A stretch of DNA of 64,000 nt, taken from Malus domestica (lineage: Eukaryota; Streptophyta; Magnoliopsida; Rosales; Rosaceae). Location: positions 39,567,501-39,631,500 of the forward strand of contig NC_091670.1 of the NCBI RefSeq assembly GCF_042453785.1. Reading direction: 5' to 3'. The notes under the pieces are model-generated. The model was not told the DNA's origin. It searched no databases and was given only the letters and a program-made list of their open reading frames with translations. Shown here one piece after another: positions 1 to 12,332 of this stretch. The position numbers and the translations under genes were made by a program. Positions within the stretch are counted from its first letter, which is position 1; the number at the start of each line of letters is the position of its first letter.

Positions 1-23
1 TTGAGTAAGAATTAGGAACTTAC

Positions 24-936
24 CCGCTTGCATCTGCGATTTCCCTCGAAATCTTCATCTTCTTGGTAGTCCCCTTGTACAGCTCCTCAAGGCTGCAAGG
101 CAACCTCTTCTCTATAGGTGGAGCTTTTCGTGGCGCATGACTCATGGGCCGGCCTTCTCCGAATGAACTGAACACGTCCTCCCCAAACATTCCACCAAAA
201 GACCTTCCACCCCTCATGCCGCCACCGCCCATTCCGCCTCCCATTCCACCCATGGGGCTCGAGAACCCAAAGAAATCAGCAAAAATGTCGTCGGCGTTTC
301 TGGGGTTGAATCTAAACACATTTGGACCGTCCCCAGTTTGGAAGAAGGTAGCTCCACCGCCAGGCCCACCGGCATCCGGCGGCGGCACTTGGCCTTTCAG
401 GCCTTCTTCTCCGTATTGATCATAAATTGCTCTTTTCTGGGGATCACTCAGAACCTACAAAATAAAAACACAGAAAATCAGATTCCAGGTTCTGGGTTTT
501 ATTTATAGTCTCCAAAAACGTGCAAAGATTGAATTTTTAGTTTTAAAAAAGTGTTCCTGTATAAATCTACAAAACGTGAGAAGATTGAATTTTTATGCCG
601 TTTGAGGAATTTTTAGATGAAAAAAAAAACAGGCAATTTAGCTTCGAAATCCAAAACCCAGATGAAAAACCTTCTCTTATCAGATTAAAAAAACACTAAT
701 TTCAACCGAAATCAATATAAATTCCTCAAAAAAAAACAGAGTGAAAGAAGAAAAGTGCAAGGAAAACGAACCTCGTAGGCCTCAGAGATCTGTTTGAACT
801 TGGACTCGGCTTCCTTCTTGTTGGTGGGGTTCTTATCAGGGTGCCACTTCATGGCGAGCTTTCTGTAAGCTTTCTTCAAATCGTCGTCGCTGGCGTTCTT
901 GTCCACCTGCAGAAGCTTGTAGTAATCCACACCCAT
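24..936 (-). CDS. DnaJ/HSP40 co-chaperone, type II (DNAJB-like), 3' part beyond window
   Basis: Two exons are visible on the minus strand: 936-772 and 454-24. A GT donor at 23-22 shows the gene continues past the left edge. Exon 1 encodes an N-terminal J domain ([12 protein letters not shown]..., helix II, then the HPD motif in WHPDKNP), which stimulates Hsp70 ATPase. Exon 2 completes the J domain ([19 protein letters not shown]). It then encodes a Gly/Met/Phe-rich linker with GGM repeats and the start of the C-terminal substrate-binding domain ([17 protein letters not shown]). No cysteine-rich zinc domain is seen before that point, so this is type II. ATG 936 is chosen because it starts directly at the J domain. 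The order resembles the cytosolic Arabidopsis At2g20560/At4g28480 class (from memory). The C-terminal half cannot be assessed. Confidence 0.93.
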
Positions 937-1212
937 CTCTTCTTCTTCTTTTTTTCTCCTTGTTTTTGCCTTGTAATTATTATTATCTTCCTGCAAAAAG
1001 CTTTGCCGATGGCTCGAGTGCTTGAAGGCTGTGAATTTATATCGGAAGATGCTTTGAGATTATTTGACGAACAGGGGATGTGGAAGGGAAAAGAGGCCTA
1101 CTTGTGGAAGGAACCAGAGCGGTGTGGAACTTTCGAGATAAAGTTCACTCTCTGGTTTTTGTTTGTAAATAATGACGTGGTAATGCAAATTCTGTTGGGT
1201 CAAATTTGGTGA

Positions 1213-1420
1213 ATCCGGATCCTCACCAGATCATTTTTAAAGAATTCCGGAGGATCCGTGAATCGTATCTATCCATCGTATATCATACGGTTATAAATTA
1301 TTTTAAATATTTTTATTTAAAATTAAACACAAATAGTACTTGACAGAAACTGATCGCATGATGTACGATGAATAGACACGATTCACGGAGCTCTAGGATT
1401 CTCACCAAAACGATCTGGAG
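1213..1420. repeat. Hairpin MITE, GGATCCTC family, copy 1
   Basis: Two arms near 1258-1290 and 1355-1387 are imperfect reverse complements (GTGAATCGTATCTATCCATC against its mirror). They flank an AT-rich centre containing ATTATTTTAAATATTTTTAT. Outer GGATCC-type ends lie near 1217 and 1250. The same centre and arms recur at 24449-24655. No open frame of note is present, so this is a non-autonomous element. The exact ends and target duplication were not resolved. Confidence 0.65.
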
Positions 1421-1832
1421 GGAAATTTGGTAATCATATAAGACAATTTCCAATTCTAGCCTATAACCTATTTTCTCCCTTATATTCCCCCCCCCCCCCA
1501 AAAAAAAATCCAACCCAAGTTTAAAATTGGACCTAAAACCTAAAACCTAAAACAAAGTCAGAAATAGCCCAGAAAATGGTGTGGGCAGCACCAGCAAAAC
1601 CCCACTCATGTAGGCATGTCCCTTAGGATTTATTAAATCCAACGGTTGAAATTGAATATAATTAAATCTAATAGTAACAAAAAAGATCTAAGTGTCCATA
1701 TTTAAATACAACGACTAAATTAATTAAAATTTTTATTTAACTCAAAATTCACCCAAATGTAATGATTTTTCAATATTTATCGGAATCTAAATATTTTTAG
1801 GTTAAAATGTTCATAAAATTAAATTAGGATAG

Positions 1833-3186
1833 TGTGACAATCCATCCCTAATTTTACGATTTTATAAATTTTAAAAATGTGAATTGACGAAAATGCCCTA
1901 GAGGCGAGAGTATTGACTTTCGTTGACTACTTACTTTTTATAAAATTTTCCTGGGACCCCCCGTAGCGTATTTTGACGCTTTGATTCTGAATCCGCACTT
2001 CATTTTCCCAAATTTAGTCGTTTAAGTTGAGTTTTACTAATGAGTCCCAATAATATGCTTAGGTGCAATTACTATTGGAGACTTTGGCTTTCCTGGTTCG
2101 AACGACTATGTCCTCGCAAGTATCTGTGAGTGAGTTTTTGCTTTTAAATATTATATGCCAATTTAGTTTCCATTTATACATTTAAAAAAGAGTTTCCTAC
2201 GAATGCCTAGGTTAGACTAATGCTTATAAGAATTAGCAAAATAACGGAAAATTATGAAATAATCATAAATCCTACAGGATGCACAGGTATACGTACCTTT
2301 ATGGGATTTTAATTACGGCCATGATTAATATTTTATTTATTATTATGTCAATGTGAATTGTCGATTTACTGTTGTGTGATCGTAATTACATTATTTGCTC
2401 ATCGTTGTTGCACCGGTGTTGGTACTCGCCCAGGCCAGAGCCAATATTTCACATGTATGTGCACATCGCACTGTACGCTCACTTTGGATCCATTGTAGGT
2501 GCCAGTCCTATCCTAGATTGCTATAGGCAAATAGGACTTGTATGTGCTGCACATAGAGCTAGTCTTCATGTGATTGTAGTACTAAAGTGTATATCATTGT
2601 TACACCCAGTCATGTTCACGTCATAATATCTTTGCATAAACTCGTGTGTTATCATGTGTCGATGAGCACTTGATATGATATATTGCTTATGCGAGCTTAT
2701 ACGATTATGAACGTCGTGTGATTACTTATGAAATATTGTGCCGTATTGAATTCTTGAGATATTGCAGGCACGGTAAGAATTTTCTTACTATACGTAGTAT
2801 GTATATTTTGAAAACTATACTTGTTTTACGATGAGGGGTTATTATGTTTTCGAAAAGGTTTTTTTATAAAACTTTATTTTTAGGCTCACTCACCCTTGTT
2901 TTTTGCCCTACAGGTTTTAGTGGCTGAGCTTTTGTGTCGACGAGGATTTCTGGCAAACTGTTGTTGTGGGAATACTACTGATGGTATAATTCCCCTTTTA
3001 CCTTTATTGTACTTTACTTATGCTCTGACATCACGTGTGGCTCACTAGCGCACTCTTATAATTAGGCACTTTTAGGTTTAAATTTATTCACATGTTCCAC
3101 ATCACTACACCTTATAGTTTCGTCGCATGGAGGCCAACACAACCTGATTCGGAGTCCAGGTGGACATTCTGGATCGGGGTGTGTCA
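1833..3186. mobile_element. Solo LTR of a retrotransposon (probably Ty3/gypsy)
   Basis: The element starts TGTGACAATCC and ends GGGGTGTGTCA, giving the TG...CA termini of an LTR. It is flanked by identical 5-bp repeats GATAG (1828-1832 and 3187-3191). Length is 1,354 bp. No internal coding region or second LTR is present, so it is a solo LTR left by recombination between the two LTRs of one insertion. The intact target duplication suggests moderate to young age. The Ty3 assignment rests on resemblance to long plant gypsy LTRs recalled from memory and is an inference. Confidence 0.8.
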
Positions 3187-3398
3187 GATAGTGTACATAA
3201 TTTAAAAAAAAAAATTACTTAAAAGAAAAAATTAGCCTAAATCTTTAATAATTTCGGGCTAAAAAATTTGGGCTATAAGGATTTGAGCAGAAAAACTATT
3301 TATAGGTTAAAACCTAAATTTTATGGGCTAAAAATTTTAGGTTTTAGGCCAAGGGTTGGAGATGGTCTAAAAGGCCCAACTAGAAACCTAAAGTTTCA

Positions 3399-3548
3399 AA
3401 AAAAAAAAAAATTTGGAACAAACGATATTATCTGTAGTATAGAGAGAGTGTGAGTTTAACTTCACAATGAGCTAGCAATAATATGATTAAAATTCTCCTT
3501 TGGTGAGAATCGAATTTAAGACATTTCACTTAAGTAAAGATGAAACCC
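3399..3548 (-). repeat. tRNA-derived SINE, family B, copy 1
   Basis: Read on the minus strand, it runs from a CTTAAGTGAAAT segment through a B-box-like AAATTCGATTCTC. It continues through a tail resembling TAGCTCATTGTGAAG...GATAATATCGTTTGTTCC and ends in a poly(T/A) tract. It is flanked by 9-bp direct repeats AAAGTTTCA (3390-3398 and 3549-3557), consistent with target-primed reverse transcription. Related copies lie near 16855, 49780 and, weakly, 60745. Confidence 0.72.
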
Positions 3549-3709
3549 AAAGTTTCATTTCGAAATTGGCCAACAGAAAAAGACAAAGCACAAAGGAGGT
3601 ATAAGGAGAGAGAGAATGTTGTGCCTCATATAGTGTTTTGGAATCTAAGGCACTAGAGTGCCACGCCAATGTTTGAGACGCAACCGGGCGTGGCAATGCT
3701 GAGTAAATT

Positions 3710-3830
3710 TTTCAAGAATTGCTCAAGCTATTCTTGGAGAATGATGGGGAAGTTCGCCGGCACCTTGTGATGCAAGAGACCATCTCCGGTGAAAAGTATC
3801 AAAAGCTTGTTGGGGGTTGTAATGGTACGT
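3710..3830 (+). other. Possible orphan exon-like fragment
   Basis: A short open frame from about 3710 reads FQELLKLFLENDGEVRRHL and continues with VMQETISGEKYQKLVG. It has clearly protein-like composition and is followed by a donor-like GGTACGTG at 3824-3831. No start codon, partner exon or family could be identified. It could be a gene fragment carried by a transposon, a degraded pseudogene exon, or chance. Confidence 0.25.
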
Positions 3831-3839
3831 GTAATTCTT

Positions 3840-4640
3840 TTTTTGCTTAATTTTGTATTATGGCCGTGAAATATTAAAATAATTAAATTTTCGTACCACG
3901 TAAATTGCTCTTGATAATATGATGGTGTGGGGGTGGCTTTGCAATGTGTGTGCCATGTACGATTTGCTTGCTCATCTTGCTTTGCCTTTTGCCAAAACCA
4001 ATGAAGATTGCCTTTTTATCTACGCATCCACAAGATTCATCAATCCCATTGCTCATTGGATCCAATGACGAGGATCCATTTAATTAATTATTGTGCAATC
4101 ATCTCCTTCAACTCCAAAATTCTAACTTTTGGTAATTTATAATCGCTTCTCAAACCAGCTCAGCCTCATTGCAATTTTATTTTATTTCATTTCTTTTTGG
4201 TGATGAACTCATTTCTTTCTTGAGAATAACGTATCTTCATCGTATAAATTTCAAAATCAGAACAATTCAATTTCTTTACGTTCATTTGAATGTCACTCCT
4301 ATAAAAAAACCATTTTAATGATAAATTATTTAGTCATTCAAATGTATAGAGCAAATCAATAATTTATGTACGAGTAATATATTCTTGATGATTTGTTTAT
4401 TTATTTGATGAGACAAGAAATAACGAAAGCTCACCATAAACACATGAGGTCGTCCACTTGCTATCCTCACCCTTCCCCTCCAAAACCGAAAAGTCCAAAA
4501 ACCCCTTTTTCCTACCATCACGGTCGTTCACTCACAGACTCCCTGTGATTGCACTCAAAGGTCCCTCCTTCGTCGTCTACCTCTAGACCCCCAACCTCTC
4601 TCTCTCTACACTCGAATGCGATCTCTGCAAACACCCAAGT
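3840..4640. other. Intergenic region upstream of the phosphorylase gene
   Basis: AT-rich DNA with no supported gene. The last 120 bp before ATG 4647 are CT-rich (ACCTCTCTCTCTCTAC near 4593), as is common in plant 5' leaders. No clear TATA box was found. Confidence 0.5.
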
Positions 4641-4646
4641 TCTACA

Positions 4647-7600
4647 ATGTCGACGATATCGTCACGATTTCTCCCCATCAATGACCAACCGAAGCTCGCA
4701 TACTCATCTTCCACCTCTCCGCCCCCTCCATTTCCGCAACATTCTCGAACCTGCTCGAGACCACGCCGTTCTTCGGTTCCCTACACCCGCACTCGTGTCG
4801 CAAAACCGATACGCGCCTCCGCCGCCCAACCGCCCTCCGCCACGTCGTCAGTCACGGTCGAAATCCCAGAGTCCGAATCCGACCCGTCCGCCACGGTCTT
4901 CGTGATCCGGGCCCGGAACCGCATCGGCCTCCTCCAGGTCATCACCCGCGTCTTCAAAGTCCTCGGCCTCCACGTCGACAAGGCCACCGTCGAATTCGAG
5001 GGTGAATACTTCGTAAAGCGGTTCTTCGTCACCGATTCCCGCGGCGCGAAGATCAGCGACCCGGAGAACCTCGAGCGGATCAAGAATGCCCTGGCGGAAG
5101 CCATCGAGGACGGTGGTTCGATCTCTGTTGGTCCCACGAGTCCCACCACGAGGGGCGTCGTAGTCCGCCGTCCCGGGTCGGGTCTAGGCCTGACATTTGG
5201 CTCGGACGGCGCTAAGGCCGAGAGGATGTTCGCGCTAATGGATGGGTTCTTGAAAAATGACTCAATTAGCCTTCAGAAAGACATTCTTCATCACGTTGAG
5301 TACACGGTGGCCAGGTCCCGCTTCAGCTTCGATGACTTTGAGGCTTATCAGGTAATGTCACTTGAAAATTTGTAGTCTTTTGGCTTAATTTTCCGTTTGT
5401 TTTGATCTAGCAGCTTCCAAATTTGGCACAAGAGTGCAGAAGTTGTGTGTTCTCAATTTTGGCGGGAAAAGTTCTTCACTTTTGATTGTTTATGATTTTG
5501 TTTTGATTTGGGTTTTCTGAGTTTTGTTAAAGTTAATCAAATGTGTATTTATTTAATTTTATGGGTATTTTGAAGGCTCTAGCGCATAGTGTGAGAGACC
5601 GGCTGATCGAGCGTTCGCATGATACTCAACTTTACTTCAAGAGGAAAGACCCTAAGCGCGTATACTTCCTCTCGCTTGAGTTTCTTATGGGTATTATTTG
5701 TGTACTTCAATTGGAGTTGCTTTATCCAATCTATGCACTTTTGCTGATGCTACTGTCTGTTAATCATCGGCCTCGGATAGATTAATCTTGCAGTGATGTG
5801 ACTTGTAGTTTTTCATGAGTTCCTAATTCAAGTGCTGTATGTATCTGTTTGATGTAGCTTCTGGCTTGCTCTACTGAAATATTATTGTTTTTGAGCTGTC
5901 AGGTCGTTCCTTGTCGAATAGTGTCATCAACCTTGGCATTCGGGACCAATATGCCGATGCTTTAAGCCAGCTTGGCTTTGAGTTTGAAGTTTTGGCAGAG
6001 CAGGTCAGCATGCCCACCTTTTTTTTTCTTTTTTTTTCTTTTTTTTTTCCTGTTTTGTATGCTTTTCTTTTCTTCGTAAATCTCTTATTTGAAAAATTAT
6101 TCCAGTGAATCTGCGACATTGCTTTTTGACTACCCTACTTTGTTTCTTATATTGATGGGTGGAACAACTTTGCTCTAGAGTTTTATGGACAACCCCCTTT
6201 TTATGGAATTTATACTTTAGTCTTCTTTTGGATAAGTTTTTTTTCCCCTGATATTTCAAGGAAGGAGATGCTGCCCTTGGTAATGGTGGCTTAGCCCGTC
6301 TTTCAGCTTGTCAAATGGATTCTATGGCAACTCTGGACTATCCTGCATGGGGGTATGTCGACTCTCTATTAGCATAAACTAATCTTATACGGTAATACCT
6401 CCATTGAAGTTTTGTCATTTAATAATAGGATGACGAGGCCCTTTTAGCTCTTTGGCCTCTTTCCTTCTCCAAGACTTGGAAGTCTAGGGAAGGGACTCAG
6501 GGAGGGTTACCTCTATTGTATGTACTGTAATTCCCATCCCATTCGATAAATAAATGCAGCAGACATGATTCATTGCAGTTTTTTTATTAGAATAGAAACA
6601 CTCTCTGGAGAAACCAACAGACTATTGATCCAATAGGAAGTGCCTTTATGTGCCTCACTTGTCCTATAAGTTAACGGTTTTGACAACTGAACTTGTTAAT
6701 TAGTACAAAAATTCCACGCCAGTTTTATTATGGAACTAGTTATTTGCCAACAGTTTATTACGTGGAATGTAATTTATGATGTTGCATATTTGATTTGCAG
6801 TTATGGACTACGTTACGAATATGGATTATTCCGCCAGGTCATACTAGATGGCTTCCAACATGAACAACCTGATTTCTGGTTAAACTTTGGAAATCCTTGG
6901 GAGACAGAGCGGGTTCATGTAACGTATCCAGTAAAGGTATTGTCTTGATATCCATCATATCTCCTAAAACTTAACCTAAAACTTCCAAAGCTTTACTAAT
7001 TGTTCTTCTTATTATGTACATGGATAAGTTCTACGGGGTCGTCGAGGAGGAAAATCTGAATGGAGAAAAACGTAATATTTGGACCCCTGGAGAAGTGGTA
7101 AGACAATAACTCCATTACATAGTTAAGGCTGCATTCTTCTACAAATCTTTCAATATTGTTTGTTTTATATATGCAAGATGGTTTGCATCTTGTAAACATG
7201 ATGAATATAATTGGTTATTTCAGCTTAGTGGTTTGTCTCCACACTGCTAGGTAGAAGCTGTGGCTTATGATAATCCTATACCTGGTTACGGAACAAGGAA
7301 TACCATTACTCTCCGTTTATGGGCCGGAAAACCAAGTGATCAACATGATATGGTAAGTTTGTACTAACGTTAAACATTATGCATTTCCGGACATGCATTT
7401 TCAATATCTTTCTCTCCAATTATTTTTCACAGTTCAATAGAATCCATCTCTTGCCTCCTAGAAATTTTAGGTGTAATTAACTTTTCTATGTAATACTCCG
7501 TGTATGCAGGAAGCTTATAATACTGGAGATTACATCAATGCTGTTGTTAGTAGACAGAAAGCAGAAAATATAAGCAGTGTTTTGTACCCTGATGACCGTT

Positions 7601-8744
7601 CCTTTCAGGTTTGCTGGTTTCTTCTTAATGTGGTCATTTGGTATTTATTGCTTATTTAAAATGTATTTTTAAAATATGTAGTATAGTATTCGAAAGATGG
7701 TGTGTTCATCCAGAAACTCACTACCTTCAATGAGTTGAAGATTTTCTATACTGCTTCTCGTTAAGGTTTTTGTACATTCCAGGACAGTTTATCAACATAT
7801 TGTCATCTAGCATTCTGTATAAGAATTCTCTAGGCAGGTTGAATAGTCAAACGTAAGGGATTGGGAAATCATGTTTACTTATTTGAAGAAGAAGATGAAC
7901 AGAAACATGGTTTTATAGTTATTGTTCTTTTGTTTTATCTGCATGTTTTTTAATGTTTAGTCTCTTCGATGTTTGGAATAAAATTCATCTACTCAGCTAC
8001 CCACTCAATTTTCCAAGTGAATGACTCATGTCATTTTTAGTTTATTGTTGTTTGGTATGTAGTGATATTGCCTTTTCACTTTGCCCTATCTTACAGGGGA
8101 AGGAACTGCGGTTGAAACAACAATATTTCTTTGTCTCTGCATCCATACAAGACATTATTCGGAGGTTTAAAGATGGTCACACTAACTTTGATGAATTTCC
8201 AGAAAAGGTTTAAATCGCAGTACCATGTGTTTTATCATATTTTGATTTGTAAGGAATAGAGAATATATAACCCAATCTGGTGGCTTATTTCATGATGCCA
8301 GTGTTTTTACTCATCATTTTGACATTATTGTTTTAGCCACAATTAATAAAAGGATAACTTTACTTTTCCTTTGGCATATTGGGAATTCTTACTGATACGG
8401 TTATTCAGGTTTGCTTTTCTGTTTGTCATTTTTATTGGCTCATTTTTCCTTGTCTTAATTAGGTTGCTCTGCAGCTGAATGATACTCACCCATCTCTTGC
8501 AATAGCTGAGGTTATGAGAGTGCTTGTTGATGAAGAGAATTTGGGTTGGAATGAAGCATGGGACATTGCTTGCAAAATCTTTTCGTTCACAATACACGCA
8601 GTAATTGCTGAAGGGTTGGAGAAAATCCCTGTTGATTTACTGGGCAGTCTTCTCCCGCGTCATTTACAAGTGCTATTCTAACGAGTCTCCGATAACTATG
8701 AATTTCTTCTTATTCTTGTTCTCCGGTAACTCTTACCTGGCAGC

Positions 8745-8786
<42 letters not shown>

Positions 8787-11700
8787 ATGTAACAAGATGA
8801 GTGGTATGCTAGTCTTTGGAAATATTAAATCCATTTTTACAACATTTCATCTTTACTTTTAGAGTTTCCTTTCCATCAGATTGCTATGCTTTTTCCTTAG
8901 AACCTAATTGTAATTTCCCATTGAATTATCTACTCAATAGCCAGTATCTTATGGAACTATTATCTTCTCACTTAAATAATTGCGATACGCTTTTTGTTGC
9001 TCCAGATTATATATGACATAAACTTTAAGTTTGTGGAAGAGTTGAAGAAGAGGATTGGTTTAGATTACAATCGGCTGTCCCGGATGTCAATTGTTGAGGA
9101 AGGTTCTACAAAGGTATGCCTAAAATCATGTTATCTTGTAATTCATTGTATATTTGAATGTGCTCTTCTGGTAGATATATGATGGTCTTACAACCGTGGT
9201 TGACGTCCGGTATTATCTGTAGTCTTTTGTACACTATAGTCTATCGATTAAACCATTGTGCTTATTCTTACAGTCATATAGTATAATCCTGTGCATCATG
9301 CTCTTTTAAATGATGACATAATGTACCTTTGGTTTCTTTCTTTCACTTTTAAAACTACATTCGTAGGTGTTTATTAATTGTCAGTGACTTAAGCATCCTT
9401 TGGTCCGATGAGAAAAATGTTTGGCAATTTGACCGTTAATTACCATTTGAGTTGACAGACTATCCGAATGGCAAATCTGGCAATTGTATGCTCCCATACT
9501 GTGAATGGTGTTTCCAACGTACATTCAGAATTATTAAAAACAAAGTTATTCAAGGTAATATGTGTTCCTTGCATCAGTTCATTTTCCCCTTGACTTATGA
9601 TTCAGTTGAAGATGTTCAAACTTCTTATATACCTTAAATTAGGTCATCTGACACCTCTTTTGTTTCACAGGACTTTTATGAGTTGTGGCCTGAGAAATTT
9701 CAGTGCAAGACTAATGGTGTTACCCAGGTATGAAGTTTATAACATCTACAAATTCTATGCAAGACTAATGATGTGATTATATTGAAAAACATTTCTCACG
9801 GCGCATAACATATTCAAGGGTTGTTCTAATGATGCACTGATGCGTCACGGGTTCATAGTTAGACATTGAATGTAGCATATAGTTTATGTATGCATGCATG
9901 CGATAATGTACTGACATTGATTTCACAGCGTCGCTGGATTGTAGTGAGTAACCCTAGCCTGTGTGCTCTTATCTCAAAATGGCTTGGAACAGAAGCTTGG
10001 ATTCGTGATGTTGACCTTCTAACTGGCTTGCGTGAGTATGCAGCAGATGCTGACCTTCAACAAGAATGGATGATGGTACTCTTGGCTTGATATTTGTGCA
10101 GCTGCTTAGGAACTGAAAACCTATTATGGCTTTGTCTTCTTTTTTATTTTAATTCTATATATTATCATGTTGCAGGTTAAGAAGGTTAACAAAATGAGGC
10201 TTGCTGAGTACATTGAAGCAATGAGTGGTGTGAAGGTTGGTTTGATGACAAGTTCTTAGAACTTCTATCCGATTCATTTTTTTCTCTCTTTTGTTTAGAA
10301 GGTATGCCTTCCCTGTGATCTTACATGTGCATTTTATCAATTCCAACTGCAGGTTAGTTTAGATGCAATGTTTGACGTGCAGACAAAGCGAATACACGAG
10401 TACAAACGACAGTTGCTGAATATACTTGGCATTATTCATCGATATGATTGTATCAAGGTGAAGATGGTTTTCTAGGGCAAAGGACATTATATTCCATGCT
10501 ATATTCTTAGAACTTATTAACCAAGCAGCACCTATACCTTCTAAAGGGAACTATCCTTACCCTCCCTCCAGCAATTGTGCATGCCTATTTTCATCTTTTT
10601 GTCACAGTAAACTAATAAGTTTAGCACTTTGCTGCAGAACATGGAGAAAAGTCAACGGAATAAGGTTGTGCCTCGTGTTTGTATTATTGGAGGAAAGGCT
10701 GCTCCTGGTTATGAAATTGCAAAGAAGATTATCAAACTTTGTCATGCTGTAGCAGAAAAAATAAATAATGATGATGATGTTGGCGATCTGTTAAAACTGG
10801 TAAGAGAGAGAATTCTGTATCCCTCTGTGTGTTCTTCCTATCCTTCTTGTTTTGTACAAGTATTTGAGGGAACTAACATAAGATAGTCTCTGGTCTTTGC
10901 AGTCTACATATGGATATTGTTATCTGTTATTCTGATGCAATTTCTCTGTTATTCCAGGTTTTCATTCCTGATTATAATGTATCGGTTGCTGAATTGGTAA
11001 TACCCGGGGCTGACCTTTCACAACACCTAAGGTCTGTAAACTTTGCAGCATGTTGATTAATTTGATTTGACGAAACCCCAAAAACACAGCCTTTTAAAAT
11101 ACTATGCAGAGTTTCTTGCCAAACTTCAATTTTATAGAACTTTTCATAATGATATCTCAACATTACCGTTCAAGCGACTTCCATTTAACAGTACAGTATA
11201 GCCCAATGACAAGATCGTTAGACTATTATCTACCTCACCAAGGTTTTCAATTAAGATCTTGCTATTTTGCTTGCATGCCTAATAGTGATGTTGATGGTAA
11301 GGAGGTACATATGCATATTCCCTCTTGCATGGTCATTATACAAGGCTCTACTGTCTGGAAATTCTGTAGTCTGTAGTATGCATATGCATCGAATAATATG
11401 CGACAATTCCTTTGCAGCACCGCAGGACATGAAGCGTCTGGAACCGGAAGCATGAAGTTTCTTATGAATGGATGCTTACTCTTAGCTACAGAAGATGGCT
11501 CTACAGTTGAAATTGTTGAAGAAATAGGGGCAGACAACCTGGTAATTTTCGACATTCTCTAAAGATACCCAGCCAGCTTGATGTAGTTGGATTCAACTAA
11601 TTGGGACATCAAGTATTGTTAACCAACTGAAATTTTCTTTTGCTGCAACTGCAGTAAGACGGCATCTATGTGTTCACCATTTCAAGATTTTAGATCAGTT

Positions 11701-12332
11701 TATACTTGTCATTAGTATAGCAGAGATAATTCTCGTACAAATTTTCTTTCCCCAGTTTTTGTTTGGCGCAAAGATTGACGAAGTTCCCAAATTGCGCGAG
11801 GAAGGATCTGCTCATAAAATGCCGCTGCAATGTGCACGCGTTCTCAGGTAGGCAATTTCAATCACTTAACCACTCTCAACTTAGCCGGTTAGCGATTTGT
11901 GTCAAGGTTCTAATTTTGCTGTGGTATTTATTATGTGTAGGATGGTCCGAGATGGTCATTTCGGCTTTAAAGACTATTTCGAATCTCTATGCGACAAGGT
12001 GGAGGGCAACGACTTCTATCTGCTTGGATCTGATTTCGAAAGCTATTTAGAGGCACAGGTAATGTGTTTGTGTTTGTGTTTTCTCGGCAGTCCCAAACCA
12101 ATGCGTATATGCACATTTTGGTGTTTAATAACTTGATCTGGTGCATGGTATTTGCATCTGTATATGACTACAGGCCGCTGCTGATAAAGCATTTGCGGAT
12201 CCACAGAAGTGGACTCAGATGAGCATCCTTAGCACGGCCGGGTCTGGGAGATTCAGCAGCGATAGAACAATCCGCGATTACGCGGAGAAGACTTGGGGAG
12301 TTGAGCCGTGCAGATTCCCTTCCGACGGCTAG
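4647..12332 (+). CDS. ACT-domain alpha-glucan phosphorylase, plastid-targeted
   Basis: A PLP enzyme that phosphorolyses alpha-1,4-glucans to glucose-1-phosphate. It has 22 exons: 4647-5351, 5576-5690, 5903-6003, 6261-6352, 6801-6936, 7029-7097, 7251-7352, 7510-7608, 8097-8207, 8463-8669, 9006-9113, 9459-9554, 9671-9727, 9929-10075, 10176-10235, 10353-10457, 10638-10799, 10958-11031, 11418-11541, 11756-11847, 11941-12058, 12174-12332. All phases join, giving 1,012 aa. Residues 1-58 are Ser/Pro/Arg-rich, like a transit peptide. Residues 81-155 form an ACT fold ([20 protein letters not shown]). The catalytic region follows, with [32 protein letters not shown] and [10 protein letters not shown] (PLP Lys about 862). 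No long insertion of the L78 type seen in plastidic PHS1 is present. Oddities are NGGLAR for NGGLGR, GSMKF for GNMKF, and DGSTVEI for DGANVEI. It matches the 'glycogen phosphorylase 1-like' class recalled in many eudicots. Activity is inferred. Confidence 0.93.
8747..8782. repeat. (CA)n microsatellite in phosphorylase intron 10
   Basis: An uninterrupted ACACAC tract of about 35 bp lies in the intron between the eighth and twelfth-exon region, 80 bp after the donor at 8670. It should be a polymorphic marker; no coding effect is expected. Confidence 0.9.

Noticed and set aside
1009-1212. Plus-strand frame [20 protein letters not shown]... next to the DnaJ start
   Set aside because: It overlaps the DnaJ 5' leader in antisense, has no recognised family, and degenerates into low-quality sequence and the MITE after 1212.
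2372-2626. 84-codon frame
   Set aside because: It lies wholly inside the solo LTR and has no protein-like motifs.
4781-5149. Minus-strand frame of 122 codons
   Set aside because: It is the antisense shadow of GC-rich exon 1 of the phosphorylase gene.
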